64,000 nt of DNA from contig DASRAU010000014.1 of the NCBI GenBank assembly GCA_035638075.1, forward strand, positions 1 to 64,000, given 5' to 3'. The stretch is from DASRAU01 sp035638075 (GTDB lineage: Bacteria > Acidobacteriota > Polarisedimenticolia > Gp22-AA2). Shown here piece after piece: positions 17,433 through 25,974 of this stretch (position 1 is the stretch's first letter; each line of letters begins with the position of its first letter). The notes below the pieces were generated by a model. That model was not told the origin of the DNA. It ran no database searches and saw nothing but the letters and a program-made list of their open reading frames with translations. The translations under genes and the position numbers were made by a program.

Positions 17433-19616
17433 CTAGCCTTTCGAGCCGCGCCTCCCGAAGGCGGCGATCGACGCGGGAGCCCGGCCCGCGGCGGCGGGAT
17501 GCCGCGTCGCGTCGGTGGAGTACGCCGCGTTGAGGTAGGCCATCTCGGGGGTGTAGGAGGAGACCTCCGCCTTGACGTCGTTCAGCACGATGCCGCGGAT
17601 GGTGGCGCGCACCGTGTCGAGATGCACCTTGGCGCGCTTCAGCGCGGCGCGGCTGATCCGGCCGAGCTGGTAGACCAGCACCACGCCGTCGACGCGCGTC
17701 GAGAGGATGGCCGCGTCGGTCACCGGCAAGACCGGCGGCGCGTCGATCAGGATGACGTCGAAGCGCGAGGCCACCTCCACCACGAAGTCGTTGAACAGCG
17801 GTGACGACAGCAGCTCGGACGGGTTCGGCGGCAGCGCCCCGGCGGTGAGCACGTGCAGGTTCTCGAGACCGGCGGAGGTCTGCAGCGCCTTCATGTCGAT
17901 GCGGCCGAGGAAGACGTCCGAGAAGCGGTGCAGCACGTCGTCGAGCCGCGCCATCCCGAGCACCACGTGCGTGAACCCCGGCTCGCGCGCCACCCCGAAC
18001 ATGCGGTTGAGCGTCGGGCTGCGGAGGTCGCAGTCCCACACGAGGGTGCGCATCCCCATCTGCGCCATGGCCACGCCGAGGTTGGCGACCGTCGTGGATT
18101 TCCCCTCGCCGGGCGACGCGGAGGTGAACAGGAAAGTCCGTCCCGCCTTGCCGAGGCGCGAGAACTCGAGATTGGTCCTGAGCGACCGGAAGGCTTCCGC
18201 CACGGGCGACTGGGGCGCGAACTGGGTGACGAGGCTGGTGAACCCGTCGAGGCCGGGATCGGCCGTGAGCGAGGGATGGCGATCGACGATGTCGCGCCTC
18301 AGGCTCTCGCCGTCGATGTGCGGCACGACGCCGATGACCGAGAGACCGAGGTACTGCTCGACGTCCTCGATGCTGCCGATGGAGGTGTCGAGGCTCTCGA
18401 CGGCGAAGGCGGCGACGAGCCCGAGCAGCAGCCCGACCACGAGGCCGACCAGGGAGCGCAGCAGCCGCCCCGGCGCGTGGCGCGCCTCGGCGCGCGTCGC
18501 GGTCTCGACGACCGACAGCTCGGTCACCTTGTCGGCCTCGCGGATGAGCGCCTCCTGGCGCTTGCGGCTGAGCATCTCGTACGCCTCGGCGTTCACCTGC
18601 ACCTCGCGCTGCAGCTGCAGCAGGCGCTGCTCGGTGCGCGGGAAGCGCGACAGCTTGTCGTCGAGGATGGTCTTGCGCGCCTTCGCCAGGTCGAGGGCGG
18701 AGCGCGCCTCGCGGCGCAGCCGGTCGTAGAGGCGGGCGATCTGGTCGCCGACCTTCGCCACCTCCGGCGCGTCCGACTTCATGAAGGCCTCGAGCTGGTG
18801 GCGGCGGTCCTGGAGCTTGAGGATCTCCTGGCGCAGCGACTCGAGGCCGTCCTCCTGGAGATCGACCAGGAGGAGATCGGGGCTGCCGTCGTCTCCCCCC
18901 GCCGACAGGCTCTGCAGGAGGGTCTCGAGCGCCACGATGCGCGCCTCGCTCTTCCCGGCCTCGTCCTGGAAGAACTGGACCTCCTTGGCGTCGGGGTTCT
19001 TGGCCCCGACGTTCTGCTCCTTGAAGGCGGCGAGCCGCTCCTCCGCCTCCGAGAGGCGACCGCCGACCTCGTCCACCTGCGCCTCGACGAACTGGCGCGC
19101 GTCGATCGCCTGGCGGTTGCGCTCGAGGGTGTGCAGGGTGATGTACTCCTGCATGACCGCGTTGGCGATGGCGACCGCCTCGTCGGGCGAGCCGCAGGCG
19201 GAGCGGATCTCGATGAGGCTGGTGTTCTCGATCGGCCGCGCCGTGTAGGAGGCGATGACCGCGTCGAGGCGGGACGACAGCACACGGTCGCCGAGGACCT
19301 CGGGCAGGCCGACGTTGGAATCGATCCGGCCGAGCCGCTGCGCCGCCTGCAGCGCCACCGGCTTGCTGGCGATGATCTGCGCCTGGGTCGCGAGGTCGTC
19401 CCCCGGGCTCCACGAGAAGGTCTCGAGGAACAGTCCGGCGACGTTGTCGGTGCGGGTCCACTTGACCCGCGCCGCCGCCTCGTAGCTGGTCTGCGCCCGC
19501 GGCGTCAGCAGGAACGTCAGCAGCCCCATCAGGAGGCAGCACCCGGCCACGACGCGGGCGCGCCGCCTCAGGATGCGCAGGTAGTCCTGCAGGTTCAGGT
19601 TGTCGCCGGCGCTCAC
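17433..19616 (-). CDS. Polysaccharide co-polymerase with BY-kinase domain (Wzc/GumC-CpsD fusion)
   Basis: A 727-residue inner-membrane protein. Residues about 1-430 form a Wzz domain: TM1 near residues 22-37, a long periplasmic coiled-coil region, and TM2 around LLRSLVGLVVGLLLGLVAA. The cytoplasmic bacterial tyrosine kinase domain follows. Its Walker A is ASPGEGKST near residue 500, Walker A-prime is TLVWDCDLRSP and Walker B is FDVILIDAPPVL. The C-terminus has only three scattered tyrosines (SSYTPEMAYLNAAYST) instead of a dense tyrosine cluster. It controls chain length and coordinates export with Wza. The GTG start at 19616 is one base after the stop of the Wza-fusion gene. Confidence 0.9.
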   Translation of the reverse strand: MSAGDNLNLQDYLRILRRRARVVAGCCLLMGLLTFLLTPRAQTSYEAAARVKWTRTDNVAGLFLETFSWSPGDDLATQAQIIASKPVALQAAQRLGRIDSNVGLPEVLGDRVLSSRLDAVIASYTARPIENTSLIEIRSACGSPDEAVAIANAVMQEYITLHTLERNRQAIDARQFVEAQVDEVGGRLSEAEERLAAFKEQNVGAKNPDAKEVQFFQDEAGKSEARIVALETLLQSLSAGGDDGSPDLLLVDLQEDGLESLRQEILKLQDRRHQLEAFMKSDAPEVAKVGDQIARLYDRLRREARSALDLAKARKTILDDKLSRFPRTEQRLLQLQREVQVNAEAYEMLSRKRQEALIREADKVTELSVVETATRAEARHAPGRLLRSLVGLVVGLLLGLVAAFAVESLDTSIGSIEDVEQYLGLSVIGVVPHIDGESLRRDIVDRHPSLTADPGLDGFTSLVTQFAPQSPVAEAFRSLRTNLEFSRLGKAGRTFLFTSASPGEGKSTTVANLGVAMAQMGMRTLVWDCDLRSPTLNRMFGVAREPGFTHVVLGMARLDDVLHRFSDVFLGRIDMKALQTSAGLENLHVLTAGALPPNPSELLSSPLFNDFVVEVASRFDVILIDAPPVLPVTDAAILSTRVDGVVLVYQLGRISRAALKRAKVHLDTVRATIRGIVLNDVKAEVSSYTPEMAYLNAAYSTDATRHPAAAGRAPASIAAFGRRGSKG

Positions 19617-19617
19617 G

Positions 19618-21078
19618 TCAGTCCCCGTTCTTGAAGTCGTCGATGATGTAGAGCGATTCGATAGTGTCGAGCGCCGGCGCGATGATCGAGAAGACGTCCT
19701 TCAGGTGCGCCAGGAAGCCCTTCGAGACGTAGATGATGTCGCCGGGATCGAGCTCGAAGTCGTCCTTCAGGTTCCCGGTCTTGAACAGCTCCTTGAGGTT
19801 CGCCGCCTTGAGATCGGGCTTGCCGTCGGCGCGCCGCTTGATGAGGACGACCTCCTTCGGGTTCGAGCGCAGGCTGAGGCCCCCGGCGCGGGCGATCGCC
19901 TCGATCAGCGTCATGCGGTCGAAGATGGTCACGACCCCCGGCTGGTTGACCTCGCCCAGGACGTACACCTTGCGCATCCCCATCTGCAGCGACGGCAGGA
20001 AGACGAAGTCGCCGTCCTCGAGGGCCGGGTTGTCCGCGTCGCTGTGGTGGAACACCGCCTTGAAGAGGTTGACGTCCTGCTGCGTGCCGTCTCTCTTGAC
20101 GATCTGCACGCGCATGATGTCGGCCTCGGGCGTGGGGCCGCCGTGCTCCGCCAGGAACGACACCAGGCGGGTCGGTCCCTCGAGCGCCCAGTCGCCGGGC
20201 CCGCTGTCGGTGCGCGCCGTCGTCTTCACCTCGCCCATGAGGTGAACGCGATGGCCCGCGTAACGCAGGACCAGGAGCTCGGTGTAGATCTCCTTGTAGA
20301 TGCGCGAGAGACGCGCCTCGATGTCCTTCTTGGCTTCGATGGCGGTCTTGCCCCCGACTTCGATCGACCCGAGCCCGAGGATCGGCAGGAAGGCGGTGCC
20401 GTCGCTCTGCACCGTGAGCTGCTGCTCGTCGATCTTCTCGCCGTCCCAGATGCGCAGCGACAGCACGTCGCCGGGAGCGAAGCGGTAGTCGGCGGCCGGG
20501 GCGAAGGTGGTCACCGCCTGCGCGAACGGGCCGACGGCGGCGCGCGCCTCGGAGACCGCACCTCCGCCGAAAAGGGCCAGGGTGGCGAGGATGGCGGCGC
20601 GGCGCAGCAGGCGCGGCCGGCGCCGGCGGATCGCCAGGCGGAAGAGGGCGCGGCGGCGCGCCGCGGCCGAATCGTCGATGGGCAGGGTGCGCCCGTCGCG
20701 GAGGATGGCGACGACGCGGCCGAGCAGCTCCTCGCGCCGGCAGCCGGCGTCGAGGCCCGGCTCGTTGTCCCCCTGCGTGCGGTAGAGGCGGCGCCCGTCT
20801 TCCAGGACCACGGTGACCAGTCGGTGCGCCACGATCCCGGCGGAATCATCGCGGCGCACCAGGATCTCGCCGGGGCGGGGGAGTCCGAGACAGGGGCCGA
20901 CGACGATGCGATCGCCCGGGACGAGCGTCGGGCGCATGCTGTCGCCGCGCACCGGCAGCGACACGTCGAGGCCGCCCTGCAGGAGCGCCTCGAGGACCGG
21001 CTCGGTCTCGAGGGCGCCGGGGGCCTCGGGCCGCGGCGCGGCCGCGGCGGCCTCGCGATCCAGCCGTTCCGCGCTCAC
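19618..21078 (-). CDS. S26-type peptidase domain fused to Wza-like polysaccharide export protein
   Basis: A 486-residue fusion. Residues about 25-135 look like an S24/S26 signal-peptidase domain: LPVRGDSMRPTLVPGDRIVV carries the expected catalytic Ser47, and GIVAHRLV places His85 where the Ser/His (SipW-type) subfamily has its base. Residues about 150-181 look like an internal signal peptide: an Arg-rich stretch, the hydrophobic AAILATLALFGGGAVS, then EARA. The rest is a polysaccharide export protein: a Poly_export start YRFAPGDVLSLRIWDGEK and SLBB-like regions (VHLMGEVKTTAR, KVYVLGEVNQPGVVTIFD). No Met, GTG or TTG that would restart Wza separately is evident near the junction. The GTG start at 21078 has GGAGGG four bases upstream and overlaps the preceding stop. 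Confidence 0.8.
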   Translation of the reverse strand: MSAERLDREAAAAAPRPEAPGALETEPVLEALLQGGLDVSLPVRGDSMRPTLVPGDRIVVGPCLGLPRPGEILVRRDDSAGIVAHRLVTVVLEDGRRLYRTQGDNEPGLDAGCRREELLGRVVAILRDGRTLPIDDSAAARRRALFRLAIRRRRPRLLRRAAILATLALFGGGAVSEARAAVGPFAQAVTTFAPAADYRFAPGDVLSLRIWDGEKIDEQQLTVQSDGTAFLPILGLGSIEVGGKTAIEAKKDIEARLSRIYKEIYTELLVLRYAGHRVHLMGEVKTTARTDSGPGDWALEGPTRLVSFLAEHGGPTPEADIMRVQIVKRDGTQQDVNLFKAVFHHSDADNPALEDGDFVFLPSLQMGMRKVYVLGEVNQPGVVTIFDRMTLIEAIARAGGLSLRSNPKEVVLIKRRADGKPDLKAANLKELFKTGNLKDDFELDPGDIIYVSKGFLAHLKDVFSIIAPALDTIESLYIIDDFKNGD

Positions 21079-23264
21079 GATCCCTCCGTCGGTGCGACGC
21101 GATGGCGGATGTGCAGGAACGGGGCGCGCGCCAGGTCGACGACGCGGCGCTCGGCGCCGACCGTACCGGAGGCAATCTCGACGCGCGGCCGGAAGTGGTT
21201 CTCCTCGTTCTGGGTGACGACGCGGGCGACGTCGCCTGACGACAGCTCCACGAGGCACCCGATCGGGAAGATCGGCACGGCGCGCAGGAGCGCCCGGAAG
21301 AGCAGCGGGCTGAAGCGCTGCCCGTGCTGCGCCATGACGAGCGAGGTCACGTCGTGCAGGTCGAGCCCGCGCTCGCGCCCGCCCTGGTGCAGGCGCTCGG
21401 CGAGCGAGGCGAGGGCGACCGCCTGGATGCGGAGATCGGCGCGGCTCCTCTCGGTCGCCGGCGCGCCCGGGTCGAGAAGCGCGCGCACCTCGTCGATGCG
21501 CCCGCGCATCTCGGCTCCTCCGACGCCCAGTCGTTCGAGCGTGGCCGGGGCGAGCTCCGCGTCGTGCACCAGCGCCAGGAGCGCGGTGGCGGGCCCGTCC
21601 TCCCCGGCGCCGAGGCCGGACGCGAGCCGGGCGGCGATGAGGGCGCTGTTGACCGCGTGGCTCGCCGCCTCGCTCGCCCGCGACGAGGCGACGAGGAGGG
21701 ACGGCAGCGCGGCATCCCGCGCGTCGGATCGCTGCGCTCCCGGGGCGGATCGGCCCGCGAGCGTGCGGGCGAGGTCGGACATCTCGCGGGATCGGGCTGT
21801 TCCCTGCGCCGCGTCGCGCCACAGCGCGTCGAGCCGCAGGGCTTCCTCCTCGGTCGAGACCGCGGCCGTGGCGGCGGACGCCTCCGCGGCCGGCCCCTCG
21901 GGGCGGGGCTCGAGGGCGGCGGCCACGACGGGCGCGCGGGCGCCGCGCGGCGCGCCGGCCAGCGCCGACACCTCGCGCAGCGATCGCATCGCAGAGGCCT
22001 CGCCGGGCAGGACGAGGACATCCTCGAACAGCACCTTTCCGTCCACGACCCGGCGCCAGCCCTCTTCGCGCAGGGTCGGCAGGCCGCGATCGAGGTTGTC
22101 GGGTCCGGACCAGGCGAAGATCCCGGTCACACCGTCGGCGCCGGTCCGGGCGCAGGCGTCGCAGCCGGCGCCGCGCGGCACGGCCAGGCCGCCGCGTCTT
22201 TCGATCTCCTCCATGTCGCGGCGGTGGAACCCGAGACGCAGCGCGCGCTCGGGCGAGAGCGTCGTGGTCCCCCGGCACGCGCGGCAGACGGTGCGGACGA
22301 GTCCCTGCGACAGGACCGCGACCGGCACGAAGGGAAACGCCGCCGCATCGAACAGGGTGCGCACGCGGCGCGCGCGGGCCTCCGGCTCTCCGGGGGACAG
22401 GCCCGCGAGCACGAGCGTCCCGCCGGCCGCGAGCCGGGCGGAGAGCGCGACATCGCGGCCGTCCTGAAGCGAATCGATCACCACGAAATCGGCGGCCACC
22501 TCGCGCAGGCTTTCCGGGAACGGCCAGTCGGAGAGCCGCTCGCCGAGCCACGGCAGCGGTCCCGCGCGCATGCCGATGCGCCCGCCGCGCCGGCCGCCCG
22601 CGACCAGCGTCTCCGCCATCCGGTCGAGCGTCAGGCTGCGCCCGGAGGCTGAGCCGGAGGCGACACCGACGAAGCCGGACGGACGGTCGAGCGCCTCGGC
22701 GACCACTTCGAGGAGCGACGGCGAAAAGCCGAGTTCGGGCAGCTCGCGCGGCGTCTCGCCGACCGTGCCGGCGATGCGCAGCCGGAACTCGTGCGGACGC
22801 GGCCCGGGCGTCACCGAAAGCAGCAGGCGGGCCGCCCGCCGCGCCCCGGCGAGCGACACGACGCCCCGGGGGGCGCAGTGGAACAGCGCCGCCATCAGGC
22901 CGAGCGCGTCGCGGGGCGCCACCGGGAACGGGTGCTTCTGGCCGTCGGCGCCGATGAGGATCCCCTTCACCCCGTCGCGCCCCCGCAGGAGCATCATCTC
23001 GTCGTGCTCGCCGTGCAGCAGGCGCGACAGCGCCGGGGCGAGCAAATCCGGGCGCGGAATCGCCTGCGGCCAGGCGTCCGGATCGGCCGGGGGGTGCAGC
23101 TCCGCCGCGCGCACCTCGTCCTCGGTGGCCGGCAGGACCACGACGGCGGTCCCGTCCGGCAGCCGGCGCGGCAGGGGCGTGTCGCCGAGGCCGTGCTGCG
23201 CCGCGACGAAGACGACTCCCTGGCGCTCCGCCAGAAGGACGACGGCGGGAAGGCTCTCGCTCAA
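21075..23264 (-). CDS. Degenerate PilB/GspE-like ATPase fused to HD (HD-GYP-like) domain
   Basis: A 729-residue protein. Residues about 75-420 follow the layout of secretion ATPases: a region like the N2 domain (LLRGRDGVKGILIGADGQ), a Walker A position reading ASGSASGRSLTLD (202-214) with the lysine replaced by arginine, a Walker B/Asp-box position VVIDSLQDGRD (261-271), and four cysteines C327, C330, C368 and C371 matching the PilB/GspE zinc motif (VCRAC and CDAC). Residues about 520-700 resemble an HD-GYP domain: H536, VHDAEL at 567-572, and the C-terminal IFPIGCLVELSSGDVARV. The GYP signature is missing. The TTG start at 23264 has GGGGAGG four bases upstream and overlaps the HprK-like stop. 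ATP hydrolysis is doubtful, so a scaffold role is an inference. Confidence 0.7.
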   Translation of the reverse strand: MSESLPAVVLLAERQGVVFVAAQHGLGDTPLPRRLPDGTAVVVLPATEDEVRAAELHPPADPDAWPQAIPRPDLLAPALSRLLHGEHDEMMLLRGRDGVKGILIGADGQKHPFPVAPRDALGLMAALFHCAPRGVVSLAGARRAARLLLSVTPGPRPHEFRLRIAGTVGETPRELPELGFSPSLLEVVAEALDRPSGFVGVASGSASGRSLTLDRMAETLVAGGRRGGRIGMRAGPLPWLGERLSDWPFPESLREVAADFVVIDSLQDGRDVALSARLAAGGTLVLAGLSPGEPEARARRVRTLFDAAAFPFVPVAVLSQGLVRTVCRACRGTTTLSPERALRLGFHRRDMEEIERRGGLAVPRGAGCDACARTGADGVTGIFAWSGPDNLDRGLPTLREEGWRRVVDGKVLFEDVLVLPGEASAMRSLREVSALAGAPRGARAPVVAAALEPRPEGPAAEASAATAAVSTEEEALRLDALWRDAAQGTARSREMSDLARTLAGRSAPGAQRSDARDAALPSLLVASSRASEAASHAVNSALIAARLASGLGAGEDGPATALLALVHDAELAPATLERLGVGGAEMRGRIDEVRALLDPGAPATERSRADLRIQAVALASLAERLHQGGRERGLDLHDVTSLVMAQHGQRFSPLLFRALLRAVPIFPIGCLVELSSGDVARVVTQNEENHFRPRVEIASGTVGAERRVVDLARAPFLHIRHRVAPTEGS

Positions 23265-24193
23265 GCCGCCTCCCCGGTGCTCGGGGCCGGGCCGCCGAGC
23301 GAGGCCAGCACGCAGTCGACCGCCGAGGCATCGGGGAGGAACTGCAGGCGTCGCACCGGGACCTGCTCGGCGAGACCCGAGAGAAAGCGCACCGCGAACT
23401 CCAGTCCCTCCCGCTCCCACAGGGCCGGGAAGGCGCGCACCATCATCTGCGCCACCGCCGCCGAGGGCGGAAGGTCGATCACCCGGTTGCGCGGCGCCTG
23501 CTCGAGGATGAAGACCGCGTCGAGTGGCGCCGAGCCGGGCGACTCGATCCCGGCTTCGCCGTGCCACGGGGTGCCGTAGATGCGCGGCCCCGCCGCGTCG
23601 GCGCGGATGACGATGCGATCGTCCGAGAGGATCGTCGTGGCGGGACGCCCGGACCACAGGCGCGCCGAGGTGCTCTTGCCGGCGCCGCTCGTGCCGAGCA
23701 GCAGGATGCCGCGGCCGCGGTGCACGAGGCCGCAGGCGTGCACGAGCACGCCGCGCCCCCGCGCCAGGCGCGCCAGGAAGACCACCTCGTCGAATGGGTA
23801 GACGAACGGGTGCATGGTGTCGCCGGCCAGGTGCGGGCCACCGTCCACGGTCTCGCCGGCGCCCACCGCGTAGTCGCGGTCGAACTCCACCGCGAGATAC
23901 GGGTTGTGGCCGTAGATGGGCGAGCGCAGCGTCAGCAGGTGACCGGCGTGCGTTTCCTCGAGACGCCACACCGAGCCGGTGTCGAACACCGTGCGGTGCG
24001 CCTTCTTCGGCGGCCGCGGCGACGGCAGCGGCGCGAGCACGACCGAGGCGCAGTCGAGCCCGGCGTCGCGCGCCAGGAAGGGCTCGTGGGCCGCGTCGGT
24101 GACGAGACGGATCCCCGGCTCCGCCGGCTTCACCTCGAGTCCGAGGCCGGCGATCTGGAGGACCAGCGGGCGCGACGACGCGTCAGGAGCCAC
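23261..24193 (-). CDS. HprK-like kinase (HprK-related kinase A type)
   Basis: A 310-residue protein whose C-terminal half is a P-loop domain of the HPr kinase/phosphorylase fold. Walker A is LLLGTSGAGKSTSARLW, TILSDDRIVIR follows as the acidic strand, and YGTPWHGEAG is the substrate-side loop. The N-terminal 130 residues lack the classical HprK N-domain. No HPr or PTS gene is in the window. NCBI models call this type HprK-related kinase A and link it with a PqqD-like chaperone and a nucleotidyltransferase (recalled, not searched). That set is present just upstream. The start is a GTG at 24193 inside the 3' end of the precursor gene (11-base overlap), without an obvious ribosome binding site. 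Substrate unknown; phosphorylation of a peptide or partner protein is a guess. Confidence 0.78.
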   Translation of the reverse strand: MAPDASSRPLVLQIAGLGLEVKPAEPGIRLVTDAAHEPFLARDAGLDCASVVLAPLPSPRPPKKAHRTVFDTGSVWRLEETHAGHLLTLRSPIYGHNPYLAVEFDRDYAVGAGETVDGGPHLAGDTMHPFVYPFDEVVFLARLARGRGVLVHACGLVHRGRGILLLGTSGAGKSTSARLWSGRPATTILSDDRIVIRADAAGPRIYGTPWHGEAGIESPGSAPLDAVFILEQAPRNRVIDLPPSAAVAQMMVRAFPALWEREGLEFAVRFLSGLAEQVPVRRLQFLPDASAVDCVLASLGGPAPSTGEAA

Positions 24194-24371
24194 TGTGCGA
24201 GCAGAGCGCCGGGGTGCCGGTGCACTTGGCGGACGCGCCGAGAGGTCCCTGGGTGGTGGCCGTCTTGCACGAGGCGAGCACCGCCTCGTCGGGCACCAGG
24301 TGGACGCGGGTCAGGCGCGGCGGCTGGTACGCGCGGCGCGACGATGAATCCAACGGCTTCCTCGAGGTCAT
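24183..24371 (-). CDS. Candidate RiPP-like precursor peptide, 62 aa
   Basis: A 62-residue ORF between the radical SAM and HprK-like genes, overlapping both (ATGA with the former, 11 bases with the latter). The N-terminal half is basic and leader-like (SRRAYQPPRLTRVHLVP), then comes an acidic-hydrophobic element DEAVLASCK. The C-terminal 27 residues are small and polar (Thr, Ser, Gly, Ala) with cysteines C35, C50 and C57. This layout, a conserved-looking leader ending at EAVLxxCK and a Cys/Thr/Gly core, fits a ribosomal peptide substrate of a radical SAM/SPASM enzyme assisted by PqqD. The ATG at 24371 is firmly set by the overlap. There is no signal peptide. The assignment is from context and composition; no modification is proven. 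Confidence 0.72.
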   Translation of the reverse strand: MTSRKPLDSSSRRAYQPPRLTRVHLVPDEAVLASCKTATTQGPLGASAKCTGTPALCSHSGS

Positions 24372-25669
24372 CGGGTGGTCTCCGAAAGGGACGGACGTTC
24401 GATGCTGAGCAGGTTCGGGGATGGCGCGGTCGACGGACGCGCGGCCTTGCCGCAGCCGGTGGCGCAGCCGCCGCTGCCACAGGCCGTTCCGGCGGCGGCG
24501 GGCGCGGACGTCCTTCGGCTGGCCCGCGGCAGCGTCACGCCTTCGGGCGTCCAGCCGGAGGCGACCTTGTCGGCGTGCGCGAGATAACGCGCCGCCCGCG
24601 CCGGGTCGCCGGATTCGGACTCGAGGAGCGCGGCACGCCGGTGCGTCAGCTCGCAGAAGTGGGGGATCCAGCCGTCGGGGCTGCCGGTCTCGAGGATCGC
24701 CGTCGCGGGGCAGCGATCGCACAGCGACTTGAGCTCGCAGCGCACGCAGACGTTGTCCGGGGCGGCGCGCCGCTCGCGCACCTTCCCGACGATGCCGTTC
24801 CAGCCTTCGAGGAACGAGCCGTGCCGCAGGTCGTAGCCGTCGAGCGGCAGCGCCTCGCACGACCACAGCCAGCCGCGCGGGTCGACGTGGAACGACTGCA
24901 GCCCGGCGCCGCACGACAGCAGGCGATCGGTCTTCGGCGTCGTGCGCACGAACTGGTCGTAGAAGCGCTGCCAGTGCGCCCGGCGCTCCGGGTCGGCCGC
25001 GTCGAGCCCGACGATCTCGGAGGGTGTCGCCCGCGCCGCGACCGGCTGCATCGAGCCGTCGAGCCGGCCATGGATCGTCCCGTCGTAGCGGAACGGCAGC
25101 CCGAGCGAGTCGGCCCAGGCGCGCATGGCCGGCAGCTCCTCGACGAGGCCCTGCATGGCGACCGTCTTGAGGGTCAGCTTCACGCGCCGCGCGGCCAGCC
25201 GTTCCACCGCCTCGCGCACGCGGCGGAAGCGCCCGGGCATGCCGGTCGTCCGCTCGTAGGTCTCGTCCGACATCCCGTAGAGGGTGATCTCGACCCCGAG
25301 GGGCGGGTACTCCGCGAAGAGATCCGCGATGCGGTCGTTCAGGAGCGTGCCGTTGGTGAAGATCGTCAGGAGCATGCCGCGCCCCTTGGCGTGGCGGTAG
25401 ATCTCCGGAAAGTCGGCGCGGCTCAGGACCTCGCCGCCGGTCAGCAGCATCCACAGGCAGCCGGCGTCGGCGGTCTCGTCGAGGATGCGGCGGATCTCCG
25501 CCGTCGTCATCTCGCCTGTGCCGGAGAAGTCGGGGATGTAGCAGTGGACGCAGCGCAGGTTGCAGCGGAAGGTCAGCTCGAGCGAGCCGTTGAGCGGCAC
25601 GCGGTCGCCGCCGGTGGCCGCCATGACACGCGTTCCGAAGGCGTTGTAGGTGGAGTCGGCGCAGCTCAC
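24368..25669 (-). CDS. Radical SAM/SPASM peptide-maturase-like enzyme
   Basis: A 433-residue enzyme. The radical SAM cluster motif CNLRCVHCY gives C36, C40 and C43, and MLLTGGEVLSR is the SAM-binding GGE motif. A SPASM-type C-terminal region with many cysteines follows (LLSCGAG, WLWSCEALPL, VCVRCELKSLCDRCPA, HFCELTHRRA), enough for auxiliary iron-sulfur clusters. The last 45 residues carry an unusual Gly/Cys tail GTACGSGGCATGCGKAA with C397, C402 and C406. Such enzymes crosslink or otherwise modify ribosomal peptides. The GTG start at 25669 overlaps the PqqD stop (GTGA) and has GGGAAG upstream. An ATG at 25624 is the alternative, though it would remove YNAFGTRV, which looks like part of the fold. 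The downstream 62-residue ORF is the obvious substrate candidate. Confidence 0.85.
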   Translation of the reverse strand: MSCADSTYNAFGTRVMAATGGDRVPLNGSLELTFRCNLRCVHCYIPDFSGTGEMTTAEIRRILDETADAGCLWMLLTGGEVLSRADFPEIYRHAKGRGMLLTIFTNGTLLNDRIADLFAEYPPLGVEITLYGMSDETYERTTGMPGRFRRVREAVERLAARRVKLTLKTVAMQGLVEELPAMRAWADSLGLPFRYDGTIHGRLDGSMQPVAARATPSEIVGLDAADPERRAHWQRFYDQFVRTTPKTDRLLSCGAGLQSFHVDPRGWLWSCEALPLDGYDLRHGSFLEGWNGIVGKVRERRAAPDNVCVRCELKSLCDRCPATAILETGSPDGWIPHFCELTHRRAALLESESGDPARAARYLAHADKVASGWTPEGVTLPRASRRTSAPAAAGTACGSGGCATGCGKAARPSTAPSPNLLSIERPSLSETTR

Positions 25670-25974
25670 GTCGCGTCTTCCCTGCGGGCGAGACCCGCCT
25701 CGCACAACGCCTCGAGGAACTCCAGCACGTCCGGGAGCGCCCGCTCCTCCGCCACGTCGAACTCCTCCGCGACCAGGGCCGCGAGGGCCGCCGCGTCGCG
25801 GCGCCCGTCGAGGCGCGCGTAGAGGAACGAGCCGACCTCGTCGGCGGTGAACAGGCAGTCGATCCCGGCGATGCCCGAGCGGATCGGCACGAGCAGATGC
25901 TGGCCGGCGATGTCCCGCGCCACGATGTCGGGCGCGGGGGAGAGGACCGAGTCGGCCCCGAGAGTCCGGCTCAT
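25666..25974 (-). CDS. PqqD-like peptide chaperone
   Basis: A 102-residue protein of the PqqD family. Typical parts are the early strands around DIAGQHLLVPIRSGIAGIDCLFTADEVGSFLYARLDG (described in order) and helices with AALAALVAEEFDV and LPDVLEFLEALCEAGL. In PQQ and other RiPP pathways this winged-helix protein binds the precursor leader and presents it to the radical SAM enzyme, which here is the next gene, translationally coupled by GTGA. Its own ATG overlaps the stop of the nucleotidyltransferase (ATGA at 25971-25974). It probably recognises the leader of the 62-residue peptide. Confidence 0.85.
   Translation of the reverse strand: MSRTLGADSVLSPAPDIVARDIAGQHLLVPIRSGIAGIDCLFTADEVGSFLYARLDGRRDAAALAALVAEEFDVAEERALPDVLEFLEALCEAGLARREDAT

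Noticed and set aside
23261..24193. True HPr kinase/phosphorylase (hprK) of a PTS
   Set aside because: The N-terminal HprK domain is lacking, no HPr or PTS gene is nearby, and the context is PqqD/radical SAM.
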